From positions 62,721,773 to 62,785,772 of the forward strand of contig OX381707.1 of assembly GCA_947462335.1 (NCBI GenBank): a DNA stretch of 64,000 nucleotides. Direction: 5' to 3'. The notes beneath the pieces are model-generated. The model searched no databases. It was not told where the DNA came from and saw nothing but the letters and a program-made list of their open reading frames with translations. Positions 29,606 to 42,607 of the stretch are shown here, piece by piece. The first letter of the stretch is position 1. Every line of letters starts with the position of its first letter. Origin of the DNA: Harmothoe impar. Its lineage: Eukaryota; Annelida; Polychaeta; Phyllodocida; Polynoidae. The translations under genes were made by a program, and so were the position numbers.

Positions 29606-32600
29606 ATTCATGTCTCTCAAATGTTAAGATTGATTCCAGAATTGCAACTTTATTATTTATGCCCGGCTATAATTCCTATCCCCATTAGTTACCCTTTTCT
29701 ATGGGAGCTAATCCAAACACCATACATCTAAATCACTTCATCATGATCAGTTTATTCAAGATGGCAGCCATATTTTAAATTGCCAATAGACAATAGATCC
29801 ACACCCTACTAGACATATAGAGGAATACTCAGCAAACATTACACACATAAGTATATGTCTAAATTAAGGATGGGATTAGATCGAGTTTATGCAGGATTGC
29901 CTGTCTGATATGTCATGTGTTAGCAGTTCTGTACATACTGTGGATTGTCAGATAAGGCAAGCAACCTTATCTACCGAATGCAGACAGTCTATAAGCTAAG
30001 ACAACCCTTAGGGTATAACTGTCAGACTTAATGGCTTGATTCATCTGTGATTCTGAACTCCATGGGAGGTCTTTCATAACAAGTCATGAATTCGTGTGAA
30101 TTCTATTTTTTTGTCAAAAGTGCAATAAGTATTTGAAATTGACAAAAGTACTCATTATCGTCAATAGGTGGTATTTACATTTATATTGTTATATGCGTTT
30201 CAACAGTAAAGAGTTATCCTGGCCCCCTACTCGTCATGTCACAAACTGCCAACGAGTTCGTGAGATGTCCAGAAATACCACCCATGCAGGTGGGGGTGAC
30301 TTGAGCAAACCTAGGAATATGAGCATGGTAGCTGACAAACAAGTGACAGTCTCCACATTAATCATACACACTGATGGGAGTGCTTTTCCTGTAGGATTGC
30401 ACCAGGTGTTTGGAAGCCTCAGGGATTGGTAATGTCAGAAGGCCATTACCATTTCATATACCATCAAAATACAATCACAGATTTCCGCCCAAGGAGGGAG
30501 ATAGTGAGCTTAATGTCTCTCGTTACTATAGGGTATTACCTAGTCCCTCACTGACCTACTGTTTACTGTCCTACCCACCAATTCACTCCCATATTCCTCT
30601 GCTTATTACTTATTTTCTTTCTATACTTCTTATTCGTGGCTGCCCCTTTCCCTCTTTCCCTTCTTACAAACCTGCCTGCCTACTTCCCTTCATTCCCGCT
30701 TTCCTTCCTTCTTTCTTTTCTCCCTGCCTGCCTACGTCCCGACCTGCCTACCGGTCTGTCTGCCTTTCCTCCTTCCATGCATGCCTCCCTTCAACGATCT
30801 GGTGTTGTGTCAAGTTTTTTTAAAAGTTTTTCACGTTTTCAAAGTTGTGTTAATGGTAAAGGAAAGCTTCAATAATTGGTTTGCATAAATGACAGATTTC
30901 TTTTATAACTTGACAATTCACTGATGAAAACTTTATGTTGACAGCAGAATTCGGAGGGTAAAATGTTTGTTTAAGACAAAGTTGATTTGAAAATAAGTTG
31001 GCTGTTCTGGGCTTCCATACTAACTTGTGCGGCTTTGCAATTAAATCCGGGCCTTCTTAACATGAGATGTTCAGATGTCTATTTCCTTCTGCGTACGTGC
31101 TTCAAATCAAACTTTGACTTGCAGGACCGCACTCATTTAAGGGCTAAGTATCCTTAAATCAAACTCTGTCACGAAGCTGAATATCTAGTATTGCAAATAT
31201 CAGCTTAAAATGATGCACATGGGGACAAACTCACCAAGTGAGTAGATGTCACACTTATTACCTATAATCTCAATTAGTTTATATTTCCTGTAGTCTTAAT
31301 CAGTTTCCATGTCTATGCTCTAGATGACGCCACTGTAGGTTGATAATACTGTTTCTTTTGTTCTTTCTTTCTTTTTTTCTTTTCTGAAGGTTAAAATAAC
31401 ACAGCTATAACTGAACCCATTCATCTTTAGTTTAACGGCGGTGTGCATTCTTAACATGGGGAATGCACTGCATGAATGGTTGCATTTAATCAAATTAAAG
31501 ATACTTTAAGCATCTTTGATTCCTGTAGATGCCTGTTAAAGCTGCTCAGCAAAAGGAAAAGCCCAATCTTATATGACCCCCCCCCCCCCACCTTTCTGCG
31601 CCGTTCAAGCAATTTCTCAAAATAGTGATTCCTGCCGTTAACTGTCAACATTGGCTCAACAAAAAACACCATTTCTCCATTGTTTATCGAATTTCTCAAA
31701 ACACTTCTTTTCATATTGCTGTCAACATCGAAAATGCTTGCTTTCAACTGAAAACATTGGCCGAGGAGGCTCACCTCCAACTTTTGATGTTGACAGCAAA
31801 AAAAGAAAAAAAAGCGTTTTTTAGCAATTCAATAAACGCTGCAGAAATGTGAAGAAAAAAGTTAATGTTTTTTTTTGGTGAGCCTCCGCGGCCAATGTTG
31901 GCCCAGAAAAATTAAAAAGAATTCATATAAAATAGTGATATTTTCTTGTTGTAATTATGGCCTTTCCATGACTTTCCATGACATTTACTGAACTAACGCC
32001 GCTTATAGTGTTCCTTTAAGCATATTCAATTTGCTTAAATGCAAATGTGGACAGTCGAGGGAAAAGGGTCCTCCAAACATTAAACTCAATTATAAAATTG
32101 AGGTCATCAGCTTTCCAGTGATATATTTCATTAGCAGGTACCACTTCTAGTTTTTGAGAACTGGCTACTTGAATATGTGTGGGCACTGTCCAATCTCAGA
32201 TGCCAATAAGCTCTATCTTACTTTGCTTTATATTAGAGATATTATCTCTATCTAATTAGCATAATTATAAAAATTCCCAAATTTATCCAAACTTTTTCAA
32301 ACATTTGGTCACAGCTTTCAATTTTAAAATGGGATTTACATTCTGTTTTCAGCATAGAAATCTTTGTGGGACCTGTATCATTGATTTCTTGAAAAATTTA
32401 ATTTAGAATGAAAATTATGTTTCCATGGCAACCAAAAAGTGCAAAAACATCAATTTAGGCCCAAAAACGTTCTTTTTACATTCCAAATATGGAAGGTTTT
32501 CACTAAAGTTGGAATTTTCTAAAGTGGCTTATTGTATTCTCCATCAAAAAGTAGCATAGAACAATTTTTATGATATTTTGAACATTGTTCGCTTTATGGA

Positions 32601-34448
32601 GCCCCTTGGTGGCCAAAGTTGGTACTAAAAATCCCCCGCGGAGGTTCCTTTTCCCTTGTTGATCCACAAATATTCACGCAGTGATGATTAAGACCTCAGG
32701 AACTATGAGTTATTAAGATAACCGGTAATATGTGCTGCATCTGGTCATTTGGCAAGTTCTCCCCTTTCATGGGAAGCAGATGTCAGTGATTATTTGATAA
32801 TAGCTGATTCAAAGGACATTCAGCTCAAACTCAACACGTTTGTAAGGCTGCATCTGTAATGATCTCACAGGAATCCTCCTAACAGCTCATGACCATAAAA
32901 TGGGCAACGTAGTCAAAATGTAGCTTGCTCTAGCTGGTTATGGTACAGAGCATATTCACAGGGAAGTGATGTCAAAGGATCTGATCTCACAGTTCATACC
33001 GTATTGTCATGATAAAGCGCTGGGGCAATTTTCAATTTGACAGAGATGTTACCCCTGGCACTTGTACAAGACAGGCGCTTATTCTAGGTCATGTTCCCAG
33101 TGCTTCGGGAACATTTGGAGGCCCCTATGCCCTGGCGGCTTATTCAAGACTAGCGCTGATAATATTATAAGCAACTGAAAATATAAACGATTCATATCGT
33201 GACCATTAGGCTTGAATGAATCCACTATTTCGACATCTATTTACAGTTTTGAACTGAGGAAATCACCTTTGTTTTCTGAATAAATGTCCATAAATATACA
33301 TGCAATTAAGTATACAAAGGTCGTAAGTGACAAAATGTTCCCCCTTTCCCCCTATATTACCATATTAACTAAGGAATTACCGGTAGGTAAGATATTTTAA
33401 TATCATTCACATAATTAGTTTTCAGTTATTGCTGATGTAGGACTATTTCTGGGGCAATATACCATGTGTTTTAGAAATTACAGCCTAAAAATCACATATT
33501 TTTTTTTTTTTTGCTCATATCTCAAAACATGAATTTTCCACTTACGACATTTGTATACTGAGGTGACGACATACACTTTTACTTATGTCTCTCAAATATT
33601 GAAGCGTGAATCAAGAGTTACAATCAAGAATTACAACTTTCTTATTTATGCATGGCCTTTATCTCTGTATAGTTACTACGTCAATCACCGAACATTTTAA
33701 TAACTCCATCATGATCAGTTCATTCGAGACGGCAACCATATTCTAAATTGCCAAAGGACAACAGATCCTCACCCAGTCAGACATTCTCACCTAAACCACA
33801 TAGAGGAACTCTGAGCAGACACTATAAACACATGAATATACATAATTATAATGTCATGTTTAGATTAAGGATGTGAGTATATTAAGTTTCTAATTTTCCC
33901 CTGTCCTGATATATCACCTATTGCCTGTCCGGTAAACAATGGGCATTGTCAGAGATAACAACCTTATCTGCCAACTGCAGGCAGCCCATAATGCGGGACA
34001 ACCTCTAACTTGTATCTGTCAGACTTATGATGGCTTGACTCGACTGTGAAGGAGCAATTCTGAATTTCCAGAGGCAGAAAGCAATTGCATGTAATATGAT
34101 CTTACTGACAGGTGGAAATGAGGATGGCATCAAGTGACAGCTCATCAGAAGCTTTAACTTTCCAATTCCGCACAGTGTAGAATTCTCGAATAACTAGTAC
34201 GGGGTATATTAAATTTCTAAATGTTCTGCTAGATTCGTGCATATTCGCTTTGCAATTTAGGCCATGGCTTTGATTCAAGTTTAGCACTACAGTTTATCAG
34301 ATGTCAATGCTAAGGACACACAGACACAGAGCTTTATAGAGAGCAACAGGCTCACAGAGACGAGTAATAGCGTCGTCAAGACTCTTCTACCACAGTCAAG
34401 TAGTTCACTTAGGTCGCAGTCATGATTACTCTGGTAGAGGGGTCACAT
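29606..34448. repeat. Right flank: end of copy A and all of copy B of a tandem duplication
   Basis: 29606-30030 (end of copy A) aligns with 33580-34030 (end of copy B), sharing 'catcatgatcagtt', 'aaattgccaa' and 'aacaaccttatct'-like blocks. 30290-31260 and 32650-32900 (copy B) align with 7770-9180 (copy A). The unit is non-coding, with a pyrimidine-rich stretch at 30560-30790 and a C run near 31580. 31300-32650 is extra in copy B and contains an inserted element (32059-32655). Confidence 0.65.
32059..32655. mobile_element. Short inverted-repeat element
   Basis: Ends match as GGGAAAAGG..CCTCC in inverted orientation (32059-32074 and about 32639-32655). It interrupts copy B of the flanking duplication, and its inner part is related to 3935-4130 in the opposite orientation. 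No ORF and no clear target duplication. Confidence 0.5.
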
Positions 34449-34556
34449 CCCAGTGGGCACAGAACATTGAATCAACATTGATAGATGGTTGTCAATGTTG
34501 ATTCAATGTTGATGCAATGTTAATTCAACATGAAACTAAACTCTGTGCCCACTGGG
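34449..34556. mobile_element. 108-bp miniature inverted-repeat element (CCCAGTGGGCACAGA)
   Basis: Terminal inverted repeats CCCAGTGGGCACAGA/CTCTGTGCCCACTGGG enclose repeated ATTGAATCAACATTGAT-like blocks. A truncated relative (CCCAGTTGGCACAGAACATT) lies at about 57691-57740 in the right-hand duplication copy. Flanked by AT on both sides. Confidence 0.8.
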
Positions 34557-34930
34557 ATGCAGGGTGTCAGGCGATCTCCCCCCTGGAATTCTCCCCCACG
34601 GAATTCTCCCCCCAGGATTCCTCCCCGCCTGGAAAAATCCCACCCTAGAATTCTCCCCTCCAGAATTCTCCCCCCCCCCCCAAGTCGGAATGTATTTTCC
34701 TCTCTTCTTTAGAGGTAAATGGGTTCGGTTATAGTTCTGTTACAGTTTCAGAAAAGAAAGAGAAAAAAAAGAAAAAAAAGAGGGGGGGGGGGGGGTGCGG
34801 GGGCAGAGCCCCCGATATATACATCAATCTTACCAATTTACAGTGATGCCATTTACATGTGGTGGGGGGGGGGGGATTCCAAGTAGGGAGAGTTCCAGGG
34901 TGGGAGATTTCTAGGGGAGAGAACGCCTAG
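34557..34930. repeat. Low-complexity GAATTCTCCCCC repeats and G/C homopolymers
   Basis: About six degenerate copies of GGAATTCTCCCCC, then long C and G runs and a purine-rich tract (34755-34805). Homopolymers here are prone to assembly length errors. No gene. Confidence 0.75.
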
Positions 34931-36240
34931 CACCCACATGCAGCCACTCCAGTCATATGATATGATATGACATCACCGAGTGGGGCAAGCAACACTACTT
35001 TGGTACCACTGGTAACCAGAACCCAAAGCCAACACATACCACATTTGTTACATGCCATGAACAGCTGTACTTCTTGGTCGAAAGGTCCACTATATCTTGA
35101 TTGTGTGGTTAAATGATGTCAATGGAAAAAGGTTTCTAGTTAACTTGCCTGAATTAAAGGTGATGTCAAAGTCACTTAAAAGTCTCCTTCGTCGGAGTCA
35201 GATGGGAGACAAACTGTGAGCCTGAGTGTCAGAGTCATGGCGACTCCGTTACCTTTCCCTGTGTTGTATTGACTGATGCTGCCTACTGTATAGCTGAAAA
35301 TCCATTCTAATTATCAACGATCACAATGTCTCAACTGTTGTAGCGTTACCGCTAATAATTGTAACCCCCCCCCCTCCACCCTCCATCTCAAATTGCCTGA
35401 CACACACATTATATTATTATTAAGCTCATGACAAGCATGCAAAACACAGCTATGATATATGCTTCCCGAATAACTCATTATAACTAAGTCGCATACATGT
35501 ATATGTACATAATACTATAATGCCATCAGTACATTCCTTCACGATTTCCAAACAGCTACTTTTAAATGTCCCCTTGGACAGTTGGAAATTTATTCCCTTG
35601 AGTGTATGAACCTTGTTGTTAAGACGACAGTAGCTGAGCAGTGTAAAATGTATATGGGCAGGGAGTTCTTATAGATGAAAAAAGCACTGCTGTATACACA
35701 AAGGCTATAAGCTCAGTTTTGTTTTTGCTAGCATGGCGCTGCAACTTTAGGATTATCCAGGAGAATAAAAATAAGATTAATCATAACTTGAAATGTATTT
35801 TGATATTCATGTTGAAAAGATCAGACCATTTTATGAAATAGGCTTCGAGCAGGGAACAATGCTAGGTCATTCATACAATGTAGACATGTCCAACTGTTGA
35901 AAACCCTTTAGTCCATTTTCCTGCATCTCAAAGAGTAACGTACAACCCTCTCATATGCACGAACGGCTTGATATATGAATAAAAAGCCACTAGTAAAAAA
36001 GAAATACACTAGTAAGAGCGCGTACAAACACTACATGGACAAGATCGTGTTACTACTGTTTGATATTGCATTTCCAAAGGGTTCCTCTCACTCAATTCCT
36101 TATTCTTGTCGATTTAATGCACGTTTCAATCCAAAAGAAATCGTTTCCTTTTGTGTAAAACACTCCAGAGACCATACCTCAGTGAGGATAAATAGTCCCT
36201 TCTCATCTTAGAATGACACGGTGCACTGCTGCTACACATT
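34931..36240. other. Non-coding stretch, nothing recognised
   Basis: AT-rich DNA with only short chance ORFs; I see no repeat partner elsewhere in the window. Confidence 0.5.
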
Positions 36241-38266
36241 CAACCTTCACCTAGTGACAACTGCTGTAAGAGACGCTCTACCTGTTGAATACCACGATCA
36301 ATACTGCACCAAGTATTTCCAGCTGCAATTAATGAGAAGCCCTTCAGGAGTAGAATGACTCAGCGAAAAAAATCGTGACCGGTAATTCAAACTGAGTGCA
36401 TCCGTGCTAAAAGCGTTGTGTTAAGTGCTTGCCATTAATTCTTTTCTTATTTATGTTTTAACTGTACCTTCTTTGATCAGTTAATTACCACAAATTCAAC
36501 TATTCTTGTGGTGATAGCTGGCTGCTGGTTGAGGATTACATGATAAAAAGATCTGGGAAAACTACATAAGAGAAGCACATGTTTCTCTGTGCATTGGGAT
36601 GGAGGATTGGATAGCTGTCCAAGCAGCCATTATATCAACTTGCCACGGTACTAGTCTTAAATGTCAGACAGACAAAATATAAACAGGGACTTATAGGAAT
36701 CCTCTTTTATGAATGTTGAGCCACAGCATACAATATGTTATGGAATACATTACTTGTTTGTTCATGTGAAAGAGAGTGTCGGCTGTTATAAAAGGACATT
36801 ATATGCACAATGGTAAAAGAAAAGAAATAGAAAGTAGATTCATGCCATATTTGTCAATGTCAAAATAGAAAAAGGAGCCCTGTGCCAGCAGGAAACAGGA
36901 GGCCGATGGAGCTTGTTATAAATTTGCATTCTTCATTCTGGAACTCTACTAGTCCTTAGCATTTATATCTACATGTTACATCTATTTTCCCTGTTTAGCA
37001 GCTTTTATTTTCTTATCAATGTGTATACTTGATGGAAATGTCATCAACTTTTACTGGATACTATGGCGTATATATACGTATAATTTGAAATGAATGTGTG
37101 TGCCTCCTAGTGGACAACGGATAGTTTGAAGAAAGGCTTCCCTGAACAAAATTATTACGTTGCTTAGGAATTTGTTTTCAGAAGAGATGTGTAGCATCAG
37201 GTACAATACCCACAATAAGTAGTGGCCTACTAAACCACCACCAATAAGTATCATTTCTGTCCGGCATCAATACTGGGAGGCAATAGCCAATCGATTCCCC
37301 CGCTAGATAGGATTTATATAGAAAACTTACGATGATTAAATTTTTCCACTAGGCCATCCATAGGATTGCTAAGCTCTCTTCAGATGGCTATAATAGCTGT
37401 TTCAAAGTTCAATGTGAAGGGTGGTACAAAAATAAGAGTCAAAGGGAATACACTATTTAACATATTATTTTCTATGAAATGCTACCACAGTGCTGATTAT
37501 TAATACGTTTTATTTATCCGGGGTAACACAGTGAAGCCTCTTGTGCTTCCTAATCACACTGGTATAGCTCATGTACAATGTATGGTGTAATGTGAAATCT
37601 AGTTTCTATGACAGAGAGTCAATTGCAAAACTGGTGACAAAACCTTTCACTCAAAGTGACCAGTAGACCCTAATTTGCACATACATAGCAAGCACAACCT
37701 ACACCATACTAATAATATTTTAAACCAACAGACTCATATCCCTCTTAGAAGGGGGTCTGCTATTTCTGCATAAGTATTCATTTTTCTGACCTGTAGGACC
37801 ATGTAAAGACTCGCATATTTCCTCTGGGAATAAGCGTTTTCACTGAAGTGCTGCACATTTGCATGGTAGAAGCCATGTATTAGCAGCATCTAGACTTTGG
37901 GCCGATCCTATGAGCCGTACCATGGGTCTGATTATAGCAAGTTTAGTAATGAAGTATACATCTAAATACTCGCGTATAGTCCACAGCCCCACTGTGTGCC
38001 GATCCTTTAAGCTGCACCGGCGATCTGACTTATGTACTAGCTGTGGCTTCTACGCAAGGTTTTATGGTACTCCTAGTCTGATAATCAGAGGTTAGACATG
38101 TATACACAACCTAAGTTGATTGGTGCTGTAAATGAAATTTAATCTGGCAGAAATAGGGGTGGGATGTTGTTATGAAAATATATAAAGGTGACAAAAAAAT
38201 ATTTCTGAAACTCAAATTGTGCCCCAAAGGTAACTGGAGAATGTTAAATCGATGTAAATCATCAAC

Positions 38267-38481
38267 TACTGTAAACATACTATATTTCGCCCTGTACACA
38301 TTTTCTCGGATTTTGCGGATTTTGAAATCCGCGAAAATAATTATGTCTAGAGTGAAAATTTATCCGATATAGCTCTGGTACTACCATCTGTCAAAATCCG
38401 CAAATTCAAATCCCAGCGAAATTGTACTTTTTAGCAAATCCGCGAAAATTTGTACCAGCGAAAATATCTTCATTTACAGTA
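38267..38481. mobile_element. ~215-bp inverted-repeat element with TTTCGC motifs
   Basis: Ends TACTGTAAA / TTTACAGTA in inverted orientation, followed inward by ATATTTCGC / GCGAAAATAT. Several further AATCCGCGAAAAT blocks are present inside. It is present in duplication copy 1 and absent from copy 2, so it arrived after the duplication. No ORF. Confidence 0.7.
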
Positions 38482-41400
38482 TACTGTTAACTCTTTGTTG
38501 ATGATCAGATTGATTCAGCATAGCCATGTGGACATTGAGTAACTGATGAATCGTTGATGTCATAACCAATAACCCTATGTCACATGTTCATGTTACCGCT
38601 AGCAGCCTTAGTTTGCCTTCTGGATTAGGTCTTTGGCAAAATGTATTTAACAGGAGAAAGGATCAATGAGTTGTATGTGATTTTGATAGGCCAGAAGTTT
38701 GCCTGCTTTCTGATGTCAACATTGTCTCCCTCACATCATTGCCAGCAGGCATAAGTAACCAAAACAACATACTGTAGGTAAAGGACTAGTGATATCAATA
38801 TATATGTGCATAAATCAATCTATGAGTCAATGTAGGAAGAGTTGCACTAGCTTCGCTCTTATTAAAACATCCCTTAGGATGGCTGCTGGTGCTGGTCTTG
38901 AAGGTACAAGAAGAGGAGAGGATGACAATGCAGTCAAGTGCATTCTCATGAAGTGTGATTGAATGGTTTTGTATGTTGTCTCTCACATCAATGTTGCTCT
39001 CTCTATATTTATTTTAGCTTTTACCTGACTATTGTGTTCACTTGTCTGCTCCTGTCAACGTGTGTTGTTCTATAACCCTCTCCACTAACACTGTTAGATC
39101 ATGGACACAGCTGTTGAGGGCTTAATTAAAATGTGTTTACATTGTTTCAAACCTTCAATGGTTTGGTACTGATATAGATCCTTGATCCACAACACCAGAG
39201 TCAATCACCACCAGATATACTAATCAAATAGTGGCAGGCGTAGTCATCTAATGATATTTTAAGCAACATCATTAGTAAAATAGATAAAATATACAAAGAA
39301 TTTACTATACTGTAACTGGAGTGTCAGCGCATAATCATGTGAGGTTTTAAAAACCAAGTATAAAGAAAGTGGTGTACAGTACAATACAAATAATTTCAAA
39401 TCCACAGACATTTTCAACGATAAATGTATCGTAAACTTTTGGCTATACAAGTAAATACTATTTCAGAAGAAACATCAATGGCTGGCACTCTACCCGATGC
39501 TTTTAGCACAGATGCACGCAGCTTGAATTGCCGGTACCAATTTTCTCAGTCCCTCTACACCTAAAGGAGTTCTCATTAACTGCAGGCGGTGGATACTTGA
39601 TGGAAAAAGTATTGACTCCTGTAACATAAAATCTCTGAAAGCAGTTACCACTAGATAAAGGTTGAATGTGTAGCCGCTATGACATCTTAAATTCATAGCT
39701 GAAAGCACAGTCTGATGGATATTTATGATAATTATGACAGGTTTGTGATTGACAGATGAGAGAAGGCCTTACGCACTGGTTTGATGTAGAATAATATGGA
39801 AAAAAATGCTATTAGCTCCTAAGTTGGCACTGCAAATAATGACAAGCATTGTGTATAGATTTGCAGGTGCATTGTATCTCAAGGTAGTTCCTAAGATTCA
39901 CATTTTGTTTTGCTTACTTATCATCTCCCCCTGACTAAATGCTTTGAACCTTTGTTGAATTTCACTCTCTTGCGGTTATTTTTACCTTAAGGAGTGATCA
40001 TTTCTTAACAACAGGGTGGGGTCGGGTGGTTGAGGGTTTTTGGGGAAGAGGACCCTGGAACAGGGAGGGAGCAAAACACTCCGTTTACTAGTAAAAAGGG
40101 AAGTGCATTATTGGGATATATAATAGGGCTTGGCTTCAATAAATGGGATGGATTACTGGATCATCTCTTTGAGCAGGGTGGGGGGGGGTATAAACTCAAT
40201 GTGCTCACTCTGAAATCCACTCTCTTGTTGTTTCCATATTCAATCATTTCTATGTTGTTTCTCTGTAACTGATTTTCATCACTCATAATGAGCTTTGACA
40301 CTGTTTGATCTGATTAGTTTTCCCCCAGTTCTTTTTCATGTTTTCATGAATTTGAATCTGTTTACTGAACGGCAGTCTTCTCCAAACGGACCCTTTCAGC
40401 TTTGACCTCAACAACCACATAGGATTTCTTGGGTTATAAAGACACCAATGATTATAGGTATTACATTGTTGAGAGAAATATAGCCAATCAACAAAATATA
40501 ACATGATTTATGGCATTTGATTGGAAAAGGTGTTGTACAAAGCTGTTTGAAATAAATCTTTTTGTTCAGTATCAGACAAGATCATGTTTTTGTGCAAGTG
40601 AGTCTCCTGCTTCTCATTGGTATACATAGTCTTCATGAGTGCTGCCACATTAGGAAAAGAAAATATGAAGAAGGCTGCAATGCTATCATCTACTAATTAG
40701 AACATAATTAAATCAACCTTTCATCATAAAACCTCCTTCATATACTATGAGAATTAATTAAGGAACCCTATAGTTTTCTTGGGATGGACCATACTACCTA
40801 CGAGGGGAGAGGCTGCTACGGACAGTCTTTGCTAGGCTACTTGGAACCAATGAATATGGTGGATTCCGAGTAATAATTAAGCACCTTAGATCAACACTGT
40901 AGGGCACCTAACACTGCTTCATGTCATCTTCTAAAATAAAACTATTAGCTGTAGTAACCATAATTATGTATGACGCAAAGAGTGCTTTCCGCAATCTCTC
41001 CCCCTCTATTTATAATATCTATATGACTTTTTGATTGCACTTGTCTTATTACCACAGAGAGAAGGAACAATGCAGACGGGACTTCAGGTTGCATCCATAA
41101 TAACTCCCCTCTTTAGGGTAGTCCTGGTCCTTATGTGGCTCTCTTAGTGAGTCGTGGAGCCTGCATTCGCCGTGGAGGGCCTCGGAGTCACCTAGGCCCC
41201 CTTAATAAGTCAGTGCTTCCCTAAAGAGAAGAAGGCAGCTTATTCTCCCTTTTCACTCTGTTTCTTTTTTTCTGTGACGTCTTTCCTGAAAGCCTATACC
41301 ACAATCTTGGGTCTCGGGTTGAATCGTCTGTTTTTAAATACAATTCATGTAAGGGGGCACCAGAACATTAGCTACGCTGAAGGTTCCTCCTGACAGATTT

Positions 41401-42489
41401 AACAACGTATTATGTTGATAAATTTCAAATAACAAATAATGGGAAAATGTAAACATATGAATGATAAAAGGTAAACAAGTATTTAAACTACTCAAATGGA
41501 CATGCTCGATATACAGGCACATGAAACATGTATGGATACCCGATTATCATGATCGAAGGATAAATGTAACTGTTTACTATGCAAAGTGTCAAATAAAGTC
41601 AAATTGTAACAAAAAAAACTCTAGTCAAAACGTTACTTGCTACCCAATTAGAGTTATCACAGGTATCTTTCTTTCACCATCTTGTAATGGTCGACATCAA
41701 TGCTGTCTGTTGGGTGGCTTGAAATTGTAGTTATGTTTGGAAGAGTTAAGCTGAATGGCAGTTAGCTGAGATTTAGGTACTTAGGTACATCAGCTAAAAT
41801 ATCAGAGAGCATTTCTTCATAGACCTGGCAGTCACCTTAGTGAATAGAATCTTCTCAAATGTCATGCAACAGGGAACAAGAGCTCATAAGCTTTTTTGAT
41901 ATGGTCAATGAAGGTTTTTAGGATTACACCTAATTATAAAAAGAAGGGACGGTCAATGTCTCCATGAGACTTGAGAGCTCAGTATTGCCTTACTTATACA
42001 TGAGAGTATTTTGGAGAGACCATCTAACAAGCTACAGCGATTCCCTTGTTGGTAATCCAATGCATGAAATGATAAAAGGGATTGTAATGCTCATTGTCCA
42101 CTGTGGCCATGCCCACATTTCAGGGATAAAAGAAGTACCGGAGAAAACAGCTTCTTTTTTTGAAGGATAGTATCAGAGTATGTCTCCTTGTCTTTACCTG
42201 GTCACATAGACAGGGCCAAACAAACCACTGCCTTTAATTTTAATATTTCAGTTGTGGTTCACTGATCATTATGTTGATATCAATGCAGACAACACATTAA
42301 TTTGTCACAGTCACAGTTATTGACTGCCAACGTCATACAGCCAACAACTTGTTGCCTATAACAATTCTGGTATGGCAATTGTTCTTGGCTCCAGACATCT
42401 AGAAGAAGTAAAGGAATTGATGCAGGTCTCACCAGAAGGAAATGCAGGTAGAAATCGATATAATTAATTGATATATCAATCTATATTTA

Positions 42490-42607
42490 ATGGTTCTTAT
42501 TACTGCTACTACTACCACTACTAGCAAGTATATCACTACTGTCACTTCTACTACTCATCTACTACTACTACTACTACTACTTGTACTACTACTACTACTA
42601 CTACTAT
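42490..42607. repeat. (TAC)n microsatellite, copy 1
   Basis: Interrupted TAC/CTA trinucleotide repeats. A matching interrupted array sits at the equivalent place in copy 2 (59655-59815), so the repeat existed before the duplication. Confidence 0.85.

Noticed and set aside
30560..30875. Pro/Ser/Leu-rich protein frames of 79-137 codons
   Set aside because: They come from a pyrimidine-rich low-complexity tract; no start context, splice context or homology is visible.
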